Below are positions 27,109-38,696 of a DNA stretch of 64,000 nucleotides, one piece after another (the stretch's first letter is position 1; every line of letters begins with the position of its first letter). The DNA is from Paulownia fortunei. Taxonomy: Eukaryota; Streptophyta; Magnoliopsida; Lamiales; Paulowniaceae. The position numbers and the translations under genes were made by a program. Below the pieces are notes generated by a model. That model worked only from the letters and a program-made list of their open reading frames with translations, was not told the origin of the DNA and ran no database searches. The stretch is from NCBI GenBank assembly GCA_019321725.1, contig CM033110.1, forward strand, positions 20,019,278 through 20,083,277, given 5' to 3'.

Positions 27109-28267
27109 TAGTAATGATTGATATAATCAATTCATTGTGTTTTTTTAAAGAAAAAGCTGGAAAGAAAGGGGAAGAAAAGATATTGTAAGAAATTTTCTTT
27201 AAGGTCTGACAATAAAAAATTAATTTGTGATGACTATAAATTTATTTTTGCCAAAAGACTTGAGAAGACAATTTTCTCAAGTATATCGGTGTAGAATTGT
27301 CACTCGATAAAGTGATTTGAATAGGATGCAGGATTACGAGTCATTATGACAATGGTCTAAATACTCTACATCTAAGTGAGTGAGTCAAAATTTAAATTAT
27401 TAAAAATTCACTTAAATACTAATCAAATTTTGTTCACACGGTTTATGCAAAATTATTTGGCCAGTCCTATCCAAGAAAACAAGTTAGACGAAGTGGAAGA
27501 AGCTGAAAAACAGATTAAATCGGTGTGAAGGAAGGTTATGCGATTGATTCATTTGAGAGTCCTACAATTACAAAAACATGTCAGAGTTGGGTCAGGGCCC
27601 AAGTTCAAGTTTTCATAAGACCAAGTCAGTTAATTGAGTTCAAATGCAATTAATACTGAGAAAAGTGATAATTATGGGGTAGTAAAAGCATCCTTAGAGG
27701 TTTGTTTACCTTGAAAATTGTCTTTACCCTTTTCGTCTGACAGAAGAAATATATTACACCAAATATTTTATTTTTCATAAAAATAAATTCGACACAAGAT
27801 ACATACACTTAATATATGTATGTTGCACGATATTGAGTGCAACATCGACAACACGTGTGCATAGATTGACTTGAACATGACACAAGTTTATTCTTTTCTC
27901 AAACATTTGATCGACCTTTTATCCAAATGTCGGAAGAGACTATTCTATTTTTCTAATAAATTTAGTATATATATAAAAGCCATTAAGTGGGAATTAGACC
28001 AATATGAAATGGATAAAGTTGGCTGTCCTCTTGAGAAGCAGGAGGAGAGTATTTCGAAGCAAGCATGAACCAAAACTAGTCAGACTCCCTAAACAAACAA
28101 AAGTTTGTTACGAAAACTAAGGACACAAGCTATTCTTACCTTAATAAACAAGTCAGGGAATTCGTTTCCCACCCTTCCTTCCCTAAATATTTTCGTTGTG
28201 CAATAGGCTTCTAACAATCTTTTTCCACTCCTCCACGAAATCCCAGAAAAACAAGATCAATGAAATA
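24564..28267. other. Intergenic region between divergent ARL8 and transmembrane-protein genes
   Basis: The first part (to about 25150) is less AT-rich and likely holds the ARL8 leader and promoter. A 115-codon minus-strand open frame at 24798-25145 has no recognisable domain. From about 25150 the sequence becomes very AT-rich with a TA microsatellite. No gene recognised. Confidence 0.5.
27078..27105. repeat. (AT)n microsatellite
   Basis: About 28 bp of uninterrupted AT/TA repeat in AT-rich intergenic DNA. Confidence 0.9.
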
Positions 28268-31200
28268 ATGTCGAAATCAACTGAAAATGCCATCCCTTTT
28301 GTGCTCCTCCTGGTTTCCATCACTCCATTCACTGAAAAATCTCTAGTGTTTGGATCCTCTGTCTCGGAGCGGATTGCCAAAAGGCCTGATCCTTTGCAAA
28401 AATTCAGACATTACGGCGGAGATTATGATATTAGGAACAAACATTACTGGGCCGTAAGTTGATCGTTTTCTTCAACTTCTATATCATATTTTCAGTCCCT
28501 TCGAATTATCTATTTCTATTTGATATTGCATCGTATTATACTTCACTATGCTAAGTATGTAAAATATTTTTTTTAAATATATATTGTATTATGAAATATA
28601 ATATGAAATTGAAATATTTATAATACCAGTACTACTAACAGTAATAATAATGCGGGAGCAAAGAATGATCAAATTCAGTAGTTATAAAGAAATTATATTG
28701 ATACACTATTTTTTGTTTTTGTTTTTGTTTTTGTTTTTCCAAATATATCCAGTCTGCGGCATTTACAGGAATTCATGGTTACGCAGTGGCAGGACTTTGG
28801 TTGCTCTCTGGCGTGGGATTTGGGGTTTTTGTAGTTGTAAAGAATTTAGGTGGAAGCACACCTCCAGTCGTGGATCATCCCAACTCTTCAAATTTGATAA
28901 TATTCTTGCTTATTGTTCTGTTTACCATTTTTGCCATGTAAGTTTTTACCTAACTCTATCTTTGTTTATAGTATTTTTACCATTAGTTACCCTTAACCTC
29001 ACGTTTTATTGTTATTTATTTATTTATTTTATTCAAATCTTTATAAAAAAAAAAGAAAAAGGAGAATTTGAACCCTTGATTTCACCCATAATAGATACAA
29101 TTAAGTATCACATGTCCTAAAAGAGTAGGTGCACACTTGCACCTCTTGTTTAGCCTCATGTTATGTAGGAATCATTTAGCCCTCATTACCATATAATATG
29201 CTTCTACTGATTTTGGAAGGGGCGTTTGATTATTAATAAAAAACACATAATTCTCCTATGTTCTTGAAAAACATAGCATGTTATCACTATAAGAAAAAAA
29301 TAATATTAAAGATAAAATATTTAGTGTTAGTGTTAAAATTGTCAAAATGTATATATTAAGTGATAATAATTTTTATTTTGGCACAATATAATTTTCAAAG
29401 ACTTAATACTTAATATATAATAATAATTAAAAATTAAGAATTGTGTCTATTATTGATAATTAGTAACAATACAATTATAGTTAGGGTTGGGACAATTATA
29501 TTTATTATCAATGTACATTTGTCATTGATCTTTAGTGACACTTTTGACACCTCTTGTTACTATTAAAATTATGAAAATCATCCATATGACAAAAACAAAA
29601 ATTATTATTACTTAATACATATAATTAATGATAAATTTGATATTGTCAATTAACTTTCTGTTACTAACAATTTGTTTTTTAGTGTATCCCCAAATGCATT
29701 CCAAACATTGAATTTGCTTAATTTTGCCTATTTTTTCTGTCTAAATATTGAATTTTGGATGTTTGCCGTATTGTTTTTTCTTTAAAAGAATGACTACTTT
29801 CACTTTTTAATTTAAACATGCTAAAATTCTGAGTTGAAAATGTCGTATGAAGTCTATTTCTTAATAATGGAGTGAAAGAATTTCCTAGTGAAATAAAAGA
29901 AATTGGAAGAAAATTATTTTTTTAGATAATTCCATGCAGCTATATTCTCAAATATTTTTATTCTACTGAAAATGTAACTGAAAGGAAAAAAATATGTCAC
30001 ATTTGTTAATTTTGGTTGTAACGACAAACTCTTAATGAAATTTAGTATCTTCTTAACATATATTCTGTGAGGAATAAACTTTATGGAATAGAAGCAGCAT
30101 TATTTTTATTTCACCTTTTTAGCTTAAATTTTATAATTTCGGGTATGTAAATTTGGGGTTTGTGATAAGTAAATGTTAATATCAGACTATACAGACAACT
30201 TGAATATGTTAAAACTGTTCATTTCTTTTTAACTGTAGAACTGCCAGCAGTGTCATAATTGCAGCAAACCAGAAGTCACTACAGAGGGCTGAAAAGCTTG
30301 AAGAAACTATATTTGGCGCTGGGGATGATGCTTCCCGAACCATAGGAAAAGTTAAAGCCACCTTGCAGCATATGCAGACTTTTCTACTCCCATATGACTC
30401 AAAAACTTGCGACCTACTGGATTTGATAGGACATCGGCTGAGAAATGTATCATTAAACATTCACAGTTTTGTCGAAAATACCAGAAAATCTTGGGATCGA
30501 GCTATTCAGACATTGTAAGTGTTCTTTCTCTCCAACTTGAATTTAGACATGACTTTCAGTACTTCAGCAATCCCTTGTTTTATTTCCAGATACCTGGTGA
30601 ATCTTGTGGTCGTGTCGGTTAACTTGGTGTTGTTAGTTGCTGGATTAGGTAAGTTTCGTTACTAGAAATTCAAGCATGTTAAATGTACTATGAGATATGC
30701 TAAGTTTAGTATGTAAATTTTTCTACTGATAAAGAAGAGGAGGTGCATCTAATAGTTGATTAATGCTATATGCCGATTTTGTATACGTATTTTCCTTTGA
30801 TCTCTACCCTGCATGCCATTTTGATTATTTAGTTTCTGCTGACAAACATGTGACAAAACCAACTTGGTTAGACTAATGGATTGCTGCTTTGGCTCAGTTC
30901 TGCTTACCTTGCAGTATCGTCCTGGTATTCTAGTGTAAGTGGTACAATGTATTGACGTTTATGGTTTTATAGATTTTTGCTTATCAAATCTGACCACATT
31001 ATTCAATCCAAGGTTGCCTTTGTTGTGTCTCAGCTTAATCTTTTCTTGCTGGATTCTCACAACTTTAAGTTGGATTCTAACTGGTGTCGATTTCTTCTTT
31101 TACACGTGAGTGTCATAAATTTCTCTACTTTGTTTTTGATTATGCATGATTGTTGAACTGTTCCATTCTTCTTCCATCCAAAGAGGAGTATTAACAGAGT

Positions 31201-32373
31201 GAGTTGCATTCATCTATAGTTTTATTGGGGATACTTGTTCAACTTTGAAGATTTTCGGGGAAGACTCCCAAGCAAACAGCCTCACAGACATGCTTCCATG
31301 TCCAAAATCCACAGATTCTGGCGAAACTTTAGAGCAAATTAATTCCAGTGTTCACAATTTCATAGCTGAGGTACTGCACCATTTACTTGTTGGAGAGATG
31401 CAAAATGTTAAGTTTTGAGACTCAACCCCATAACGTGTTCTTGTTATCGTTTTCCCCTTCTTCAGATAAACTCAAAGATTCGAGAAGTTCTTGAAATGAA
31501 TGAACAGAATGAATATCAATCAGTCCCGGAAGTCTGTGACCCTTTCTCCACGGCACCAGATTACAGCTATTCACCTCAAAATTGTGGAAAGGATTCTATC
31601 CCAGTAGGAGATTTACCAAGTGTAGGTGATTCTATACATATATACTAAATCTGGAAGAATAAAGATGAACTTAACATTTCTTCAGTTTTTCTATCTATTG
31701 CTTTAAGAGTGATTATGCCCTTATTTTCCCATCAAGTACCCCATATAATTTTAAAACTTTTCACTTTGCATCATATATCAAGAAACCAGGACGGAGCCAG
31801 AAATTTTAACTTCAGGGGAGGAGATTGAATTTTTTTTTAAAGACCATGGCAAAGACAGAGATATGTTCATATGAAGGGGCACATAATTTTGAATTTTAAT
31901 AAATTTATGTATAATATTTGTTTTTATATAGAATTAAGGAGGGTGATTGCCCCTGCTAGTCTCCTTCGTTTGTTCCTGCAAGACACACTCTTAGTTACAT
32001 CTAACATTCGCTAGACCTCACTCTTTGAAAAATTCTGGTGCAGGTTCTTTCAAGATTCATCTGTTTCGAAGTGAATACTTCAGAAAATTGCCTAGCAGAT
32101 GGGAGATTCATCCCAGAAGCCATCTACACCGTATCTTTGGCTTACAGTCGATCAATTCAGGACTTTATAAACATATACCCTGATTTGTCGAGCCTAATGA
32201 AATGTTCGCCTGTGAAACAAGCATTCTCCGACATTGTTGCAAGCCAATGCAGGCCAATTGAACTGTCAACACAAGTGTTATGGTCATCTATGTTAACCCT
32301 TTCACTTGTTATGGTGGTTTTGGTATTGCTTTGGTCTGATAAAGCCATTCAGGATTGGGGAAGATGTTTCTGA
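28268..32373 (+). CDS. Plant multi-pass transmembrane protein (At5g67550-like), function unknown
   Basis: Nine exons: 28268-28453, 28753-28937, 30239-30514, 30590-30648, 30898-30934, 31013-31105, 31220-31370, 31466-31621 and 32044-32373. They total 1473 nt, 490 aa; all phases close. An N-terminal hydrophobic segment (about 9-20, IPFVLLLVSITPF) may be a signal peptide. Further membrane segments: about 72-90 (GLWLLSGVGFGVFVVV), 107-128 (NLIIFLLIVLFTIFA), 216-240 (LVNLVVVSVNLVLLVAGL), 247-275 (LPLLCLSLIFSCWILTTLSW) and a C-terminal one at about 460-480 (LTLSLVMVVLVLLW). The large loop between the last two contains several Cys (DTCS, MLPCPKS, EVCDPF, ENCLADG), suggesting an extracytosolic disulphide-bonded domain. 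The arrangement is reminiscent of tweety-like proteins, but this is only an analogy. The start is the first ATG in frame; the open frame extends upstream without an ATG. Intron 8 carries a MITE. Confidence 0.88.
28709..28738. repeat. (TTTTTG)n microsatellite at the end of intron 1
   Basis: About four units of TTTTTG within the T-rich tract just before the exon 2 acceptor at 28752. Confidence 0.8.
31787..31978. mobile_element. hAT-type MITE in intron 8 of the transmembrane-protein gene
   Basis: A 192-bp element begins CAGGACGGAGCCAG and ends TTTGTTCCTG, so both termini share CAGGA in inverted orientation, with an imperfect GGAG-CAG continuation and an internal CAGGGG in each end. The flanks are CAAGAAAC (31779-31786) and CAAGACAC (31979-31986), an 8-bp target-site duplication with one mismatch. 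An 8-bp duplication and CAG-type ends are characteristic of hAT elements. It has no coding capacity. Confidence 0.65.
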
Positions 32374-33960
32374 AGGTGGTCCATTTTCCCTAGAACAGTC
32401 CAGGGGGATTAAGTATGTCAAAATAAATGTTGTAGGGGACATTCATTTCATAGGTGGTAAGTACTTTTGCAAATAAATTTATATACTATAAACCACGAGG
32501 TCGCAAGACCGGCTTGGTTGGTCGGAGGATTTTGGAAAATGGGTGTTCGAGTGTAGCATATTAAATGAAAAATATATAAATTGGATTGATCATTTTCGCA
32601 AATAAATTATAGTATCCCGATTTTTACTTCTAGACCACTCTCTTATCTTTGTGGGATTTTTCTCACAAATAAATAGTGTTTTGTGGGATTTTCTCAATTA
32701 AAATTTTCTTTTGGTCGTTTGGATGAAAAGGAAAAAAGAACATAGAAGAACATGGTTGCAGAGCTGGAGGGAAGGAGACATTTACCAACTTTATTCTTTG
32801 TGATAGTATATGTTTTAACTAATAATTATTTTGCTGCAATAATTATTTTTTTTTTTTATTTGCCCTTGCTTTAATCTCTATAAATCATGATTAACTTTAT
32901 TGACGGAATCTAAGACATTGGAAAATCATCTTTAGTTAATAAGCTTGCGACCACATGTACAGAATTATAAACTAGAGGATGCAAAGTGCTACCTTTTAAT
33001 GACAACCGTGTATTAAAAGATTTCCCTAAAAATCTTGGTAATTTCACCACTCTTGCATTATTATGTAGAATGCGATTTTTTTTTTCATTTTATTTATTTA
33101 TATGAAGCGAGTTAGATTGTTGAATTTTTTACAAATTAAAAGCTTAATGAAAAATTATTTAAAATCTAATGAGACATTTCATAAAGTTTAAATTATCTAA
33201 GTATGGATACCAAAATTTTCCAAGATATAATACCTTGATTAAGTAATGACGTTAATGTTATCCTATCCTAGTTGTAATTAATCTTGAAAGAAAAGCATCA
33301 TCATTAAGACTTGAGAGAGAGATTATCGTATTATAAGTTTTTTTAATTAAAACAATCGAATACATATCAATTATTATATTAAATAATTAAATAATTTATT
33401 ATTAAAATATTAAATATAATTATATAAATAAATACACATCCACATTAATTACACTCGAATCCAAAACCCTTTATGACAACTATCCAAGACAACTGTCATT
33501 TAGCATCAAAGCCGGTCTTTAATTGAACTGCCTAATTAAATCAAGTTTCACAGTTGCATTAAATTGTGAAATAATCATCATCATCAGCCCCTCAATTTTT
33601 TTTTTCTTTTTCTTTTTTTAGATTTATTTTTTCACGAAATGCAACTACGATCTCTACTGTATATATCTCCCATGGTAAAAGACCTAGAGAGAGAAAGAAA
33701 GAGAATTGAATTGTGTAGGTCTTCCTTCAGTCGTCATCATCATTATCACGATCAACACCAAGATCCAACAAATAATCAAACTCAGCTCCATGTTTCTTTC
33801 TTTTTCTCTTTTTCTCATTAATTCCCTTCAATATTCTCTTCTTGGTGCACGCTTTTCATCAGAAAACCTCAACAGGGTTCTCGTGACTTTTTCAGAAGGG
33901 AATACTGAAGCATTTATTCAAGAGAATTCATAAACTGAGGGTCGTAATTTGGAGTTTTAT
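32374..33960. other. Intergenic region between transmembrane-protein gene and GH43B
   Basis: 3' flank of the upstream gene, AT-rich spacer, then the GA-rich putative promoter and leader of GH43B (GAGAGAGAAAGAAAGAG near 33692). Contains a SINE-like remnant near 32494-32560. No gene recognised. Confidence 0.5.
32494..32560 (+). repeat. tRNA-derived SINE-like remnant
   Basis: GGCTTGGTTGGTCGGAGGAT (32511-32530) resembles the box A region of plant tRNA-derived SINEs. GGTGTTCGAGTGTAG about 20 bp downstream resembles box B (GGTTCGANNCC). Spacing is short and neither box is perfect. No target duplication was found. Confidence 0.3.
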
Positions 33961-34882
33961 ATGGCGACGAGAATAAAGAGAGCTAACAGCAGCAAACCCA
34001 TGTCAAGAAATTCTTTTCCATTTCTAGCAAGGTTCTCTTCAGGTAAGCTTCTTTGAATTTAAGTAGACCTTAAATATTTTTAGTTTATGCTTCTTTTTTC
34101 TTATTACAGCAGTTTGATCTTGCTTGGGTTTTCGTTAACGGTATTGTGTTGGGACGATTACCTTATGGAATAGTTTGATATTAAGTTTTGTGGGATCTGT
34201 TTAAGTTTGTCAATTCTGTGAAATTTATATTATGAGGCTTGTTCGGAAATGGGATTGTTGGGTTTCCTTTTGTTATTTTTTTCTTTAACCTTTCTCTGAA
34301 GCTTTTCCTTATAACCTTTGGGACGTGTCAAGTTGGCCGAATTTTTGTGCTATTACCACTTGAGCTATTCTGTCGAGCTGAAATTTACCAATGAGTTTGA
34401 CAAATCATAATTCTTTGCTTCTTGATGGTTCTGTTTTCTTATTTTTCAATTTTTATGAAAATAGCTATTTGAGACTTTCATCTTAGCCATCTGTTTCCAG
34501 TTAACTGTTTCATATGCATAATGGCAATTCATTGTTTGAAAAGTTGTAATTTTGATCTGATCGAGTTGCTAAATCAAATTGTTTGACCAAAGTGGCATGA
34601 TTGTGTTCAGTTGTCAAGAGAACTATTGCATTTCAGTTCTATTATGCACTTTGCAACGATGTGTTCTTTTTTCTACATTTGACTGGCCTTGTGTTCTACA
34701 GTTTTTCTATTGCCTCTTAATGAACAGAACCAATGTGTTGTAGGATAGAGTTAAATGCTTGTTGTGTCTGCATTTTTTTGTGTAGGAAACCATTCAATTG
34801 TGTTGTAAACAAGATGGGCATTGTTATGACTTTAGTTTGGACCTCCATGTGTTGCATGTTTTTAAATGCAGCATTGTCTTGA
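33961..34882 (+). promoter_or_regulatory. Spliced upstream ORF in the GH43B leader
   Basis: A 30-codon uORF runs from the ATG at 33961 to a strong donor (TTCAG|GTAAGC, exon end 34042), then continues in the next exon from 34872 to a TGA at 34880-34882. This is 19 nt before the main ATG at 34902. The peptide starts MATRIKRANSSKPMSRNSFP and ends RFSSALS. It needs the leader intron (34043-34871) to be removed. If translated it would be expected to lower main-ORF initiation. Confidence 0.5.
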
Positions 34883-34901
34883 AGATAGAAAAGGCATCAA
34901 A

Positions 34902-37900
34902 ATGAGGATGAGGAACAAATACCGGAAACCAACTACTTTACGTTGCAATGCAGGGAGCAGATGCTCAATGTCTGTTGTGGTGTGGAGCTTAGTTGGATTC
35001 CTTCTTATGCTTCACTTATACACCTTAATTTCACACACAAATGTACAAAGTAAAGAGATACGCAGTGGTATGAGCCACAACCCACTATTACGTGAACTAG
35101 AAGAGGTTGAGGAGGAAAATATTCAAATGCCTCCACCAAGGAGGCGATCTCCACGTGCCGCTAAGAGGAAACCTAGGCGGCCTACTACCTTGATTGATGA
35201 ATTTCTTGATGAGTCTTCCCAAATAAGGCACGTATTCTTTCCTACTATAAAAAAGGCTGTAGATCCTATGAAGGATGCTGGCAACGACAGTTTCTACTAT
35301 TATCCAGGGAGGATATGGTTGGACACTGAAGGAAATCCTATTCAAGCACATGGAGGTGGTATTCTGTATGATGAGAGATCCAGGACTTATTATTGGTATG
35401 GAGAGTGTAAAGATGGTCCCACTTACCATGCTCACAGAAAAGGAGCAGCACGGGTAAATTCTGATTCGTGATATATATTTTAACCTCATTGTTTAGGAAA
35501 CATCCCGAAGTTTCAGACACGCAGTGTTACTGAATGCATTACAATGTGGCACTGCTTTTTATGTTGTCATTTTCCCTTTGCACTGTAAATTATACATCTT
35601 TTTTTCTTTGAGCATGTGTATGCATGGGTGAATACAAAATGCAAGTCAGCACTATGTCTTATGAGCGGACATCGAAAATCTTTATGTCACTAGCAAGTTT
35701 ATGGCTTTTTCTGCTTCTTCTTTAAATAAACGAATTATTATGCATGCATCAATCATTTTTTTATTTGAAGTTTTTTGCATTTGACCATTCTGCTTCATAG
35801 GGTTATAATTACCTGTGGCACAGCATATGTTTGAAATCATGTGTCTCCTTTCTAATTTATGTTAGAGTTCTGCATTAGTTAAATGTTCCAATATTTAAGT
35901 TCTTTTGCATGTGAGCTTTCCTTCCCAACCAATTTATAACATTACTGGATAGCATTTTGAAAATGCCATTCTGCTATTTCATAAGCTTTCTGACTTTTAA
36001 AATGCGTCTGCCAGACCAAGGATGCGCACATTGAATATTGCCAAAATGAAAACTGCCCGTTTATTCCTTACCTGTACTGTGGAAGGATAAGTTGTAGCTT
36101 GAGCCTAGTGAAGAGGGAGGAGCATGGTGTCATTTTATGCCTCGAGTCCAAGTTAGTCAGGCTGATGAAGCAGTACACTAGTTTTTAGGATGATGAAAAT
36201 GTGAAAGCGGTGGATATGTAGTAAAAGAAGTAGAAAAAGTATTCTATCTAGTTATATGAGGATTTTGAATCTTCGAAGGCATGTTTCATAATATTTACTG
36301 AAAATCTCCAAGTTGTTCTTTCTAGTTGGCAATCTTAGGTCAGGTGTTTTTTGTTGCTTCCAACTATCTACCTTTTTTACTTACAGCCCACTCTTAGTAT
36401 GAATAAGTTAGGAAACCAGGATTTTGGGGGGTGGGGTCAGCTAACAGGAAAATAAGAGTTGAAGACTTGAATGTTTCTGAGATTACAAAATTCCTTGAGC
36501 CTGGTTCTTGAATCAACTCTATTGCACTTTCTGGAACAAAATATTGTTGTTTGAAACAAGTGATACATAAAAATAGTGCTGTAGACTGGTTGGCAGTCTT
36601 GTTCCCTTGCATTTTGACTTTCCGACCTCAAGTTAGGCATACATTTTATTGGTCTCTCCTTTTCCCAGCGGAGCAAGATTTTTTAGTCATTAAAGATGGT
36701 TATTTGATGATGTGACAACTAATCTGCTGGTAATAACTGATATGAATTATATGCAAATCCACATCGCTGATGTCTGCAACTTATGCTTTCTGTTCCCAAT
36801 GTAAACGGTATTTTCTTAATATCACCAAGTTGAATTTGATTATAGTCAGTACATATGCATTTGGCAAGATGTCCTTGCAATGATTGGATAATTCCCAAGG
36901 AGCAACTTAGTTATGAAGATTGTAAAGATAGGAGTAAAGGTTTGATAACTGATCAATACCAAAAGGGGCAGTGGGGGAGCAAGCATCTGGAAAAATCCTT
37001 TTTGCCGAAGAAACACTCATGTACATAGTAACAAATTTCCACAGAGCTTAGATAGTGGTGGGTGCAGGATTTAAGGATTCAGGGTCCAAGCTTATGTTCA
37101 ACGAAAAGTAAGAGGAGAAATATTAGTCAGAACAATATAGATATTGAAGGTAAAAGACATATTTTTGGAAATTCTTCATTATAAACTCTCAAATGAACAG
37201 TAAAAGGCACAAAAAAAAATTAGTATTAGACATGGAATAGGTCAGTTGGCCTCTTTGCCAAATTAGGCATAAATATTTCATAATGGTGTCGTGTAATTTT
37301 AAGGCTCACAACAAAGAGTCTTTTACATTATTCACAGTCAAAGTGACATTTACGGAAATCATTTAAAAATCTAAATCATGAAGTTTTAGCATATGAAGTA
37401 TCTACTTACAAACATCAGTCTAGTAATTTATGTATTATAACTTTGTATAAAAGCTGAGGGGGGGCCAACCAAAAGATATTATAGTAAAAGGTGAGGCAAT
37501 AGTGTAGCTTCTTTTTAAAACATGTATATGTATATTATATTGTTATATAATAGGATTCATATCCCTGCATTATAGCTTTTTCTGGACTCAAATTTATGAC
37601 TGGTCGAATCAAGCAAACAGCTGGTTCCATTTTAAGTATGCTACGCACTGATAATACCCTACCTTCACAGTTTGCCTGCGATGCGTCGGCCATCAACTAC
37701 ACATGTCAGTGTCTTTGCTTTGTAATTGCATGTTTTGTGAGAGAGAAACATAATCTCATGGTATCGTTTCCAGTAATGTGGTGCGCATTTTTTATGCTAA
37801 TTTAGAAAATGATGCTCATCCTTTTGTTTCTCGAATTAAACTCGTTTCCCTCCATTCAGGTTGATGCTATTGGTGTTGGTTGTTATTCTTCAAGGGATCT

Positions 37901-38696
37901 ATGGACATGGAAAAATGTGGGTATTGTGCTTGCTGCAGAAGAAAAAAACGAGACTCATGACCTCCACAAGTCCAATGTGCTTGAGAGGCCAAAAGTAATT
38001 TATAATGATAAGACTGGAAAATATGTAATGTGGATGCACATTGACGATGTTAACTACACAAAAGCCTCCGTTGGTGTAGCTATTAGTGACTCCCCTACTG
38101 GTCCCTTTAACTACCTCTATAGTAAACGCCCCCATGGATTTGACAGCAGAGACATGACAATCTTCAAAGATGATGATGGTGTTGCTTATCTCATCTACTC
38201 ATCTGAGGACAATAGTGAGCTTCATATTGGGCCACTCAATGAAGAGTATCTTGATGTGACACATGTTATGAGAAGAATCCTTGTAGGACAGCATCGAGAG
38301 GCACCAGCTCTATTTAAGCACCAGGGGACATATTACATGATCACCTCTGGATGTACTGGCTGGGCTCCTAATGAGGCTCTTGCACATGCAGCTGAATCAA
38401 TTATGGGGCCATGGGAGACCATGGGTAACCCATGCATAGGTGGAAACAAAATATTTCGACTCACTACATTCTTTGCTCAGAGCACGTATGTGCTGCCGTT
38501 GCCTGGGCTTCCTGGTTTTTTCATTTTCATGGCGGATCGGTGGAATCCTGCTGATTTGAGAGATTCAAGATATGTATGGTTACCTTTAACTGTGGGAGGA
38601 GCTGCTGATCAGCCACTTGATTACAGTTTTGGATTCCCCTTGTGGTCCAGAGTGTCCATTTATTGGCATAAAAGATGGAGGGTTCCTGCTCGGTAG
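34902..38696 (+). CDS. GH43B: Golgi glycoside hydrolase family 43 protein, exo-beta-1,3-galactosidase type
   Basis: Trims beta-1,3-galactan backbones of arabinogalactan proteins. The Arabidopsis homologues GH43A and GH43B (At3g49880, At5g67540) are Golgi type II membrane enzymes affecting cell expansion. Two coding exons, 34902-35453 and 37860-38696, total 1389 nt, 462 aa, separated by a 2.4-kb intron. A transmembrane anchor at about residues 23-43 (SVVVWSLVGFLLMLHLYTLI) follows a basic cytosolic tail. A basic, proline-rich stem (RRRSPRAAKRKPRRP) precedes the five-bladed catalytic domain. Visible motifs: IQAHGGGILYDE, TYYWYGECKDGP, FDSRDMTIFKDDDGVAYLIY and REAPALFKHQGTYYMITSGC. By family analogy the Asp of SRDMTIF and the Glu of REAPALFK are candidate catalytic or modulating residues. 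The start is the ATG at 34902: the ATG at 34866 lies before the CAG acceptor (34871) and would be spliced out. Confidence 0.93.

Noticed and set aside
34866..34868. Upstream in-frame ATG for GH43B giving a longer N-terminus
   Set aside because: It lies just before the CAG acceptor ending at 34871, so it would be removed with the leader intron. The ATG at 34902 gives the expected basic tail and membrane anchor.
37055..37480. GGTGCAGGATTTAAGGATTC-type repeat-like sequence in the GH43B intron
   Set aside because: Resembles a plant short-repeat end, but no matching inverted end or target duplication could be fixed.
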